NCBI RefSeq assembly: GCF_001949145.1
Contig: NW_019091369.1
Span: 2,467,361-2,531,360, forward strand
Length of the DNA stretch: 64,000 nt
Direction of reading: 5' to 3'
Source: Acanthaster planci
Taxonomy: Eukaryota > Echinodermata > Asteroidea > Valvatida > Acanthasteridae
Both the position numbers and the translations under genes were made by a program. Below are positions 49,601-61,600 of this stretch, piece by piece. Below the pieces are notes generated by a model. That model had not been told where the DNA came from. It ran no database searches and saw only the letters and a program-made list of their open reading frames with translations. Position 1 is the stretch's first letter; each line of letters begins with the position of its first letter.

Positions 49601-52600
49601 CTGCGGGACACGCTGGAGCACATGAGTAACCGGAAGCTGCGAGAGATTGGGGACTTTGAGTGGAGGCGTTGCGTCAGGTTCTACCACCATCTCACTGGTA
49701 GGTTGACTCTCTGTCCTCATCTGTTGCTACCCCTTTGCACACATCGTACAAGCTCTTGGTCAGACTGTTGTAGTCTTAAATCAAGGCCGTGGGCTAGTCC
49801 TTGAACCCGCTGGCATATTCAAACTTTCACGTGTATTTGAATTAGAAACTGTAGCAAAGACTGTTTTTGAGCATTTGCTTGCGAGGAAGAGCACTTGCCA
49901 TTCCTTGCTACGTTTCATATGTTCAATACAGGTCGGTGTTAGGGTTGAGCAGAACTTTCTGAACATTTTCCCTCTATTTGAGTGAGCTCCCAATTTTTGA
50001 GTACTTGTTTCTGAGTTTTACATGTTAACACATCTTTCAGCGGGCCGTGTGGACCCCCAGATCTACATGCTGGATGAGCGCTTCACCTACGGCTCAGAGT
50101 TCTATGGTGGTCAAGCCTCACTGGTGCTCACCCCTATCACTGAGAGGTGTTTCCTCACCATGGCCCAGGTGAGTCCACAATTCTGAATTCCCTAGGGGAC
50201 CCAATACTCATGGTTACTGAGCTCAGAAATTTGTTAAACGCAGAAAATAATGACTTCTTGGCAGAAGCAGGTTACCAGCCAAAATGGAATGATGAGTATA
50301 CTGCTTGTGACTGGCACCCTGCTAATTTATGGTTAGCAGATATATCAGCTAAACAGGATTTCTTGTTAATAAGCAGCTCTTGAAACGAACTCGGTGCATA
50401 TACTGCCTAGGGCGCTTTGTCATCTTGCAATAAATTGAAGTGAAGAGCACTTGACAGAGACAGACATTTGAAAATGCGATTTTTATTTTAGGCCATGAGG
50501 CAGTTCAAGAACTGCGCAGTCACTGGCGGTACAGGAGTGGGCAAGACAGAGACGGCCAAAGGCTTTGCCTTCATGCTGGGCCAGTACCTGGCTGTGTTTG
50601 GATGCTCCGGGCAGAGTGACCCCGCAGGGCTTGGGAAGATACTTCAAGGCCTGGCGATGGTAAGACGACTTGCAGAGCTCGCTGCTGCATTTCTAGTTGC
50701 ATCTGTTTTTCTTCTCACGTCCTGCACCACCCACCTGTCCATCTGCATCCAGTCTTTGCTTAGGGGCTAGCTTGAGAAACTCTAGAAAGTCTACCACCCG
50801 TCTGTCTGACTGGCTGGTTAGTCAGTGTCTCACACACCCAAGCTTTCTATTGATTACAAGCACCCATTGGCTTTGAAGCTAACGTTGGACTCCTCGTAGT
50901 TCTTGTGGTTTCTGTAACGGACCGTTAATATAGCTTTTGTTGCAACTAGAATAGCTCTAGCTGCCAGCAGATCCGGAGGGTCGCCAGTGTAGGGCCTCTG
51001 GTGGAGCACCCTGACCTGCTTCATTTGTAATAGTTTAACTTTTTGTGCGCACCGAAAATTGGTTTCTATTTCGGGATGCTTTGGGTTTGGGCGGGTGCAG
51101 GAAGGGATTGGCAAAGTTCCCCGGGCGGGAATTGTTTAACATTGTTAAACATTCTTTTTGGATGAGCAGTTGTAACGTAGTACTTATTGTTCTGACCGCA
51201 GTGCGGAAAGCTGTAAGCCAGATTTTCAGTGGATGAAAAAAGAAGTTTTGTCGTTGTAAATCCCTTGAGTTGTGTCCCCCTTTTTGGTGTCGCTGATTAG
51301 GAGAACAAGACCCCACTTGTTCACGCTGCAGTATCTTTGCCATGCTGCGTTAAATGGTTGTGGTATAGCTTACTAACGGACAGGATTTCAGATGGACTTC
51401 TTATGTTCAGCTGAGACAATACACGGTCATCAGTCTATCTGAAGTGTGGCGGACACAGTAGGAGGGCGCTATTTGATTTGGGTCCAATCTTTTGTGTTTG
51501 CTTCAAATTTACGCACTTCAAACAGCGCCCTCTTGTGTCCGCCATGCTTTATAAAGGCTAATTACTCTGAATGGAAGAGCATTCCGAGGTTTACAACTGA
51601 GCATTGGGGAGTTTAGATTATTTTCTGTCTTTAAACCCTCGATTGGTCTTTCATTTTCATCTCGTCTTATGCTGCATCCTCAGGATGGTTGCTGGGGTTG
51701 CTTTGACGAGTTCCAGCTGCTGCAGACCGGCGCCATCGCCATGGTGCTGGATCACGTCCATGCCATCATGGCTGCGGTGCGATCCCGGAGCAAACATTGC
51801 ATCTTGGGAGATGGAGAAGAGGTGAGGTTCAGAGGTCACTACAAGTAACTCTCATCATTGATGAGCTTTACGCAAGTTCAGTCAGCACCCGTCAGTCAAC
51901 CATTGGTCGATTTTGCCCGGTCCTCAGGATATTTTATATGCTTAGGTCACCAGGGAAAATCAACCGGTAGTCAGCAAAAAGTTGCTGATCATCACCACAT
52001 TTCCTGCACCGATGAAAAAAGACCAAATTGTTAAGCATTTCATGGTTAAGCTCACGGTCCAAGAGCCATAAATGATTGATTTCTTGCCTCGATGGCCTCT
52101 TCCGCCAGGTGACCCTGAAGAGCGGCATCTCCCTCTTCATCACCGTCAACAATGAGACGGCCCCGCCGGAGGGCATCCCTGTCGACATCAAGCTCCTCTT
52201 CCGCACCGTGGCCCTGGTCATGCCCGACTTCTCCCTCATTCTCAAGGCGCGCTGTGCGGCCTACGGCTTCCGGTCGCCCCGGATGCTCGCCGACAGGCTC
52301 AAGATGGTGGCCCAGCAGTGCAAGGAGCAGCTGTAAGTTTCCAGAAAAGGAATCGACTCTGATATCCAGTGTCAGTGGAACGTAGTAGACTTCAGAGTGG
52401 AATGACATGAATTGGAGACATCCAGAATGTCTTACCATTGCTCTGCCAGAGAATCAAATGTGGAATCTAGCTTTCATTTGCTACCAAAATAACGTTTATT
52501 TATTTATTTTATTTGGTAAGGGCCGTGCAAGTGTAACAGCATTTGAACATTCAGTTTTCAAACCTGCAAAACAATTAAAAATAATTATTGCTAATATTCT

Positions 52601-55600
52601 TATTACCGAAAATGGAGCACTTGGGAGACATTCCCATAGGAACGTGCACAAAATTTGTCAAACTTTACCGTCCCATACTTCAATATTCCCTAATCCGATC
52701 TGAACCGAACTTTGCATGTTTTCCTTTCAGACCCTAATCTATCATCTCTCAAAATGTGGACGGTAAAAATTTTCCTCCTTTTGGTAGTTGGATCATTAGG
52801 GAGACATTGAAATGTCTCCCTAATGACCGATGTCTCCCTAATGTTGAAAAATTTACCACAAAATGCCTCCCAAGTGACCTATTTGGAAATATTCATCAAA
52901 CCAAAAATAATGCCCAAATGTTGTCTATTGCATGAAATTTGTTTATTTGTTTACTCACCCCCCTCTAATTCTACCTGCATGCTCCTCCCCTTCCTTTGTT
53001 TTTCCTACCCCCCTCCTTCTTCCATTCCCTAAACTCCTCCCTCAAATAACAACCCCCAGGACTCCCGACGAGCACCCGGTGTTTAACATCAAAAACATGA
53101 TCAGCGTCCTATTGCATGCCGTGGGACAATGGCGCGATGTGGAAGGGTAGGGTTTTGGCCATCCAAAGCCGTGTCCGAAAGTTGTGGCTGTGACTTAAAG
53201 TGACACGTGCACCAATGGAAGCCGTTGGCTTGTGGCTTCCCATAGACGCATGCGTTATTTCCAGCCGCAGCCAGCTTATTTGGACTCGGCATCTTGCACG
53301 AGACATGAAGTGATGTGGCCACTAAATCTCCTTTTCCTGTCGCACACTAATATTTCAACCCTAACCCATTCCCACATCCATCAAAGTCTAACACCTGGTT
53401 TGTTAGATTGTGATAGATTGATGACTTTAGAGTCACTGGACTACTTCTACGTCTTTGCCACTTGCAAATCTATGCACGCATGCTAACAGTAGACGTAGCC
53501 GTTAGTTCCAGAAGCCTGTTCTCAGATGACTTCACACAACTCTTGGTATTCTCAGTTTTGTTCAAGAACAAAGTGCCTATCATTTATAGTCTCATGCATT
53601 GTAGTTTATGTTGGAGAATTCAGCAAGGATACTCACAAACACGCATAGGAAGTTAGGCTAAAGTGTTTTGCTTCAGTGGTGGTTTTTTTCTCATGCTGGC
53701 TCAGTGCTGAAAATGGCTTCAGGCATGGCAAGTTTTTGTGTCTGTCTCCCACTTAGTAACTTTCAGATTAATGTCATGGAAACCAAAGAGCTGTCATTGA
53801 AACATAATAGTTGTAATCCCAAAGCTGTGCTTCATCAAATGTATTCAGTAGAATCGACTTCGTAGTTTGTACTTTTTTCCCCACAAACGTCTTGACTCTC
53901 CTGTTGCATTGGTAAAGTTGTTTTGAATCACCGACTTGCGATGTTTAGTGTAAAAGTTCTCTGCCAACAATTCTAACAGCCTTTTCTATTGGCTGTCCAG
54001 GCCCCGGCTCTCAATTCTCAACCAATCACTTTGCTACTTCATTAATGGCTTGATTAGACAACTGCACTTGCAGCAGTAAATTATTCAATACTGGAGTATC
54101 AGGTCCCCTTTTTATTTGAGTTCTAATTTTAAATAAATTGTAAATAGAAATAAAACCTTTAACAGGGGTTGTGTCTAATTTGATGTCAAGTGGAGTATAG
54201 TTGTTTAATTTGCTGTGAGACTTAGAATTCTTGGGTGACCTTCATGTTCCTGTAGTGGATTGGCCAAAGGTCAGACATGTGACTGCAGCCCTATGCTCTA
54301 ATTGGCTCTTGTGTTGTTGGCAGTGTAGTACAGGTGATTCACCATCATGGTTACAGAACCCTGAGACAAAAAATTCCCACCCCACCTTTCGTTTTCGCAG
54401 AGAAAACTTCTTATGGTTTCATTGTTTACCTGCCTTTACTTGTAGATAACTTTCAAAGAATCAGAAGATATCCATAGTTTAATAGATCTGTAGCATTAAC
54501 ATGATTTTAGATGGAGTGCATTCAATTTTAACCTTTTGTAGCTTCAATTTGACAAACTTATTGCACATCGTAGTAATACTACACGGGATTGCAGTTTTCA
54601 GACATTAATCCACAGCCATTCTAGATACTGAGTGCCAACACCTTCACAGAATCAGCCAAGTATCTTTACTAATCAAGACATTTCACTTTTAAGAGATACT
54701 AGCACATGCAACTGGTGCTCCAAATCAACCCTGTAAATATTTGCTGATTATTGTAGATAAACAAGTAAAACCCTCCTGGCATTAGAAGAACTGGTATAGT
54801 GGAGAACTTGTAATCGGTTGGGAATGATTGGGATTTTTATTGGTCAACAAAGATGACAGTGGCTCTTCCTATTCCAGGGCATTATTCAACTAGTGACTGG
54901 CATTACGAGGGAAGCCTGGAATCGTCTGTTAAAGAGTGATGTGTTGCAGAAAAATTTGTCTTTCAAGACCCACTGATTGAGCAAACTTGAAAGTTTCGTT
55001 AAAGCAAGGATCAAATGTCCAACAGCCTGCATTTCTTTTCAAATCTCTGTCTTCTGTCGTCATCTCTCCTTCCTCTTGCTTACTTTCCTTAATATCTCAC
55101 CTCCTCCTAGGTCCAAAGAGTACCACCAGCTCTTCGGCATCAGTGGGTTGTCCACGGCCGTCCAGCACGCCCATCTCGGCCGCAAGTTGACCAAGGAGGA
55201 GCGGATGGAGCTGTCCCGAGCGAGCTCCCAGGGGTCCATCGTCCAGCCAGGGAGTGCAATGCGTGAGATTTGTTGGTTTAAAAGTTGATGAGCGATGAGT
55301 TGTATTTCATAATCCTCTATGAATGTGTAGCTCTCAATTGAAACTCATCCACAACTGACTTGGAACTGAGGAAGTTTGCTAACGATTTGGAACAAAATCA
55401 GAGCAATGTGTCTTGCTTGAGGACAAAGACGTGATCCTTCCTGCAATACTGACAAGGACAGAGAAGATTTGCTTAGCTAAAAGCAGGTTACCAGCTAATA
55501 TTGAGTGACATTTGTACCGCTTATGACTAGCTTTGAGATGATTTGCTTAGCTAAGGTAAAATTTGCTTAGCAGTATTATCTTCAGAGGAACTCCAAGAAA

Positions 55601-58600
55601 TTTGGCCAAATGTCAGACAGGGTAAACGTCAACGTTCTGATAGTAATGTTTTTCTGAACAGTAAGGCTAACGTGTGATGGTACTCCAGAAACTTTCCTCT
55701 GAGGTAAACTGGAGGAAGGCGAGACTTGACGTTTACTTTCCAACCATTGGTTTGTACTTCTAAAGTTTGATTTGTCTTTGCACAGCCTCGGCGGCCATGT
55801 TGAAGACCGTCGAGAAGCAACAGCGCAAGCCAGGGGTGCCCAATCCTATGACCCCCGCTGCCAAGGCCGAGCACGCAGTGGTCGCTCAGGCTCTGCATAA
55901 TGTCATCGGGCCCAGGCTCAAACCGGATGTGAGTTCACTTGAATTAAATGTCCCACTGAAAACTACCAACTTGCCCAGATGCTGCACCAGTCTCTCTCAG
56001 ATTTAGGGTCAGGGAACAGCCAGCAAATGTAGGCGGCCTATCTCTTCCATATGAACTCTAACATAACATCAGCTTGATTATTAACGTCCTCACACAAATG
56101 CTTAGGTGCTACAGTTTAAAGTGGAATTGAAATGTGGCCAAGTGGGAAACGAGAAAGCAAAAGTTGACACAGCTCATAGCAATTCTTAGAGTGTAATAGC
56201 CGTCTGACGGCTTCCCTAAACTTGAATGAACCGTCCGTTGCTCCTGCCACAAAGTCATCTAACTTCATAACTCCACACCATAAGCAGACCTATGTTGTGT
56301 ATAGTCTAATCCGATTCAATGCCATAACTGCGGTGGCCCCGCACTCAAACGCACAGTCTTCAGCTTGACGCGCGTACATTTGGCAAATCACGACACCCTA
56401 TGGGTCAAAGAGGCATGTAACGCGCGTGTACCACCTGTCCACGAGCGTTGTGCCACCACAGTAATGGCTTCTCATTCTGGTTGTCGAGTTACAGCATAGA
56501 GTCTACACATGAAGTGTTGTGGTATGGCTGACTAGTTGTGAAAACTACATGTTGGAGGCCCTCTATTCTTTCAGAATCCATCTCATTGGTTGAAAGTGTA
56601 CTTGTCAGATAGAGTAAGCGAAGAAGGTACATGAGTGATGAAGTATTTTGACAGAAAATAGCTCCGAATGTCCCCATTCTTCATATTTTCTGTTCCTTTC
56701 AGCATCGGGTGGGCTTCTCGTGTGGTAAGCAACTAACAGTTGCGTGCTTTGTTTTGTCCAACACCAGGCTCTGTACATCTTCAACAACGTAGTCAAGGAT
56801 GTCTTCACAGCCATGGGCAGCCCGCCGACGCCCCAGTCTAGCCGGGCGCGCCGCAACCACCTGAACGTGGAGCACATGGTGGTGGACAAGGCTCAAGAAA
56901 ACGGCATCATGCCCCACACCAACTGGGTCAACAAGGTCATGCAGCTGTACTCCGTCTCCCAAGTCAACCACGGTGAGACATTCTGGGGGATCTGGGGAAT
57001 TATTCTCAGATAGGAGAGGAGCATGTGTTCTTGTCTTTTTGTCAAAGATGTTCAGGGATGATTGGATTGAGTGTGGCCGTTTTTAATTAGGAGAGCCTCG
57101 CTTCAGATTTTGTTATGTGAGCTTTCCATGTCGGATGAAACCAAAGAGGAAAGTGAACTCAGTTACATGTTTATAGATAGGTATCATTTTTGTCTTGCTG
57201 GCAGGTACAGTTTTAGCTTGAGGGTTTCTTGGTAATAGTTTCAAATTTGCAAAAGCTAGACCAGACCCTCCAAAGAGGATGGTTATGTGGATAAGATGTT
57301 GGAAATCCAGCACAAACTTTCACCGTGGACTTATGTTTGAGAAAGAAGGAACCTAAAAATAAGATCTTTATCGTCATATTTATCCTCACGTAGCCCTTTC
57401 TTATATATATCTATTCATATGAGTCTTTTTAATATGAAATTCATCAAGGGGATGAAATAAAAACGACATCCCCAGGTTAGTGGCATAGGTAGGATTTTAG
57501 TCGTGGGGGTGCATAAAGGGGACACCGGCATCTTGTGGGAGGGGGCACCAGCTTTCAGTGGTGTGGTTTTTTTGGGGCAAGTTTTTCTTAGCCTTGTTGA
57601 ATATCCATTCATCTGTTTTTTCAGTGGGGGGGGGCACCAGGAATTTGTGAGGGGCACAAAACACCACTACCCCACATTTTGATGAGCGAAGAACCACAAT
57701 GCATCTTGACAGTTGTTTTTGTGTCTTGAATTGTAGCCATCATCGTCGCGGGTGGCCCGGGCACTGGCAAGTCCAGCGCCATCCAGACCTTGGTGGAGGC
57801 ACTGTCGGCCATTGCCCCTGCCCACTCCCGCCAGTCCCGCAGCAGCGTGGTGTCCAGCAGCATCACGGCCATCAGCCACAAGCTGCAGCGCCTCAACCCG
57901 CTTGTGGTGGACGACCTGGCCCTCATGTTCGGCCACCTCAACCAGAACCGGGACTGGGTGGACGGCGTCTTCACCAACATCTGGCGCAAGGCCAACCGGG
58001 TGAGAACCTGTCCACGTTAGCGGACCAATTTTTAAAGAGCTACTTTGCCTGGAAATATTTTCAACACAAGCAGCCAAGGGCATGTTCGAGCGGCGACCAT
58101 TTCTCGACCACTGGTCAATTTTTCCCTGGTAAGCCGTGGGCAAAATACATCCTGGGTACCGGCAGAAACTTGCTGTGATTGTGAGCAGGAGACAGTTTTA
58201 ATGAGTTTCAATATTACATCATTCCAACTCTTAAAAAAGAGAATAACTCTAGAAGTTTCTTTGTTTTTCCTGTTCAGAATGTCAGCACAACTTGGCTGTG
58301 CCTAGACGGTCCCCTGACCCCCAGCTGGGCGGACAACTTCAACAGCGTCTTGGACAACGACAAGGTCCTGCATCTGCACAATGGTGACCGGCTCTTCCTG
58401 AGCGACAACGTCAAGCTGGTGTTTGAGACCGGTGACCTGACCATTGCCTCGCCGGCGACCGTCACCAGAGCTGTAAGAACTTGTTAATCTACATTTCGAA
58501 TTCTTGGAGTGGAAAAGGAGGCCATATCCAAATCCTAACTATGAAGCTTTTTTTGTTTTTTGAAGGTTTCTAACACAAGCCTTCTTGAATTGGCCAGAAT

Positions 58601-61600
58601 CTATCGTTCTATGCTTTTTTTCTCCTGATTTACCAGGGCATTGTCTATTTGGATAAGGACGTTCTGGGCTGGCGTCCCATCGCTCAGGCCTGGATGGAGA
58701 ATCGCAACCAGCAAGAAGTTCACGTAGGTTTCTTCCAACTCAGATGTTCCTTTGTCCCTCGTTTCCAAACACCAACACAGCTTACTGCTAAAGAATGTAT
58801 AATTTTATTAGAATATCTGATACTTTGGACTGTTTTATCAAGCAGCTGTCCTATCTAGCCAGGCCTATCTAGCTAGGCCTATCTAGCCAGGCCTATCTAG
58901 CCAGACCTAGGATTGAAGAGATACTTTATTTCCTGTATTTGTGCAGTGTTTACAGAAAGCCTTCAACAAGACCATGGATGCTGTCGTGAATTTTGTCCTG
59001 TACGAAACCAGGTACGTTCTCTCCTTCCACTTTGGTCAATTTTCTCAAGAGAAACGACAGAAAATACCTTCTTATTTTTCCAGCCGTCAGTCATAAGTTT
59101 TGTCTCTACTTGTGCAGATTTGATGACTGATGATTGAAGTTTCAATTGATTGTTGTTGCAAAAGACATCCGTTCAACTTGATCAAGTTCAGTGTGAAAAT
59201 TCATGCTTCTTTAATACCACTCTGAAACTCTTTTCTGGCGAATCCCAAATTAAGCACACATGTATTTGTAAGTGTTTACATTTGCACAACTCAAAAGGCT
59301 AGTTCATACATGGAGCAATGGCATTCATGAATGTGAAATTGTGCCCCAAGATCACATATTTTGGTAGAATTTCACAAAGCTGAACTCATTTAAACGAGCA
59401 TATGTACGAATTGTTCACATCGGAATTCTTGATTGTCTCGCGATACCCAGACCCTTGGTTCCAGTCTGCGAAGTGGGTCTCTTCAAGATGTGTCTGGGCC
59501 TGCTGACGGCCATGCTCAACGAGCACGTGGAGATTGGCGGCGAGCTGCACATCGAGCGCCTCTTCCTCTTCTGCCTCATCTGGTCCTTCGGCGGGCTCCT
59601 GGAAGGCAGTGACCGCAAGAACTTTAGCGACTTGCTGCGGACACTGACGTCGGCGTGAGTAGTTGTCGTGATGTATGGTTATGGCAGCGTCTCATGTGAG
59701 CAAGTTGAAAAAAATCGAAGTTATAAAGTGGCCTCTTTGATGCAAAAGCCTGTTGGTCAAATCCTCTGTAAAACCCTTAGGTTGATGAGAGTACGGAAAA
59801 CGTAATGCCAAGCCCAAATAAAGGACAAGTGCTGCTGTGGTGAACTGACTTGTTGCGTTAACTTGAACCACTTTCATCATTCTCCTGATTTCTTTCTCAG
59901 GTTGCCCGACTACGATCACGACATCTCCGTCTTTGACTACTACGTGGATGAGTCTGGCGAATGGGACCCATGGCTGTCTCGCGTCCCCGAGGTCACCTAT
60001 ACGTCCGACACCCACGACCTGCTGGGAGAAATCTTTGTGGAAACAGTTGACACGGTATGTCCAAACCAACCTAAATAGGAATTAAGATTAAAATTTGTGA
60101 GATTTTTCACATCAAAATCTATCCCTTGACTGTGTGTTGGTAGAAGCAGAATTCAAATATTCGAAATTTGATTGAAAATCCTTTTTTTTCAAATTTTGTG
60201 TTTCAGATTCGCTGTCGAGTGATTCTGGAGTTTGCTAATCTGTCCAACATGCACGTCCTCCTGGTTGGACCTCCAGGCTCAGGGAAGACGGCCATGATCA
60301 ACGACTTCATCAACACGCTGGGTGAGATTAAGTAGAAGGACTGAATTTCTGTCCGATTTAGAGTTTGGTAAAGGTCTAGTCCACCTGCATACTTCAGAAT
60401 AAACGGTCTTTATAAGTGTGAGGAAAGATTATAACATAAGTACTATCAAGATGCATGATATCTGAATATCTTACACCCACAATTATGTCTGTAAAAGGCA
60501 CTAGCGCGAGAACCAGCGGGTGAGCCAACAAGCTGTTTGCACTACACTTCCTTCTTCAAAATGGCATCACACTTGGGTACTCTGTATACCCCTTCTAGAA
60601 TTTTACCATGGTGCACAAGCAGTTGGAAAAAAAAGAAGTGAAAAAAAATATCTCTCTGTTTAGTGTTTAATCTCCCGACATTTTTGCCGTTTCAGATCCG
60701 TCTTATCAAGTCACCAAGCGTCTGGTCTTCTCTGGCGCGTCTACTGCCTCCCAACTGCAGCAGTTTATTGTGACCAACATCCACCATCGCAGAGGTAAAG
60801 AAGGAGCATATCTCAATCGAACAAAAACGAACCGCAGAACTGAACCGAGCCAAAGCCAAACTGAGACCAAAGTGAAGTCAGAATGGAGCACTTGCTAAAC
60901 TTCATAGCAAGATTTTCAGAATTGTTTTTTTTCAGTCACTGAATTCAGTTGATCCCAAATTGTTTACCATTCCGAAAAAGCTTAGTAACTGTGCTTTCTA
61001 ACTTTCTGAACCGTTTTCAATCCTGTTTGTGTTGTGGTTCTTTCCTCGCCTTCCACCTTTTGTGACCCGAATTCGAATCCGACCTGGGTCAGGATGTGGA
61101 TCGGGTTTGGAGTCCATGCCTGATTCTGTAGGTTTTCCCTGGAAGATTTATCTGGGGTTTCCCACCTCTAAAACTGAACATTTCTACATGGTCTTTTTAA
61201 TCATTACTTCATCCCGTAATTGGTGCCAAATGCGCTGTTGGATGTTATTTCATAAATGCATAAAATTTGACCAATCAGGGTTTGTCTATGGAGCGCGCGA
61301 CAACAAACGGCTCCAGCTCTTCATCGACGACCTCAACCTCCCCCCTGCCGACGAGCACGGCGTGCAGCGTTGCAACGAGCTCCTACGCCAGCTCCTGGAC
61401 GACCGCGTCCTGGTCACGCTGCAGAAGCCATTTGAGTGGCGTACCATCCAGGACCTTGTGGTACTGTCGGGTCACACGCGCAACGTCTACCCTAGCGTCG
61501 GGAACAAGAAGATGCCACAGAGGCTATTGGTAACTTTTCGTCTCTTTTCATCAAACGAAATTTTTGTCCGTCTGTCATTAGTGTTTAAAGGAGATCACGA

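Noticed and set aside
57667-58143. Long open frames on the minus strand opposite dynein exon 41, and a 159-codon plus frame
   Set aside because: Shadows of the GC-rich AAA2 exon; the plus frame with GGPGTGKS is the real one.
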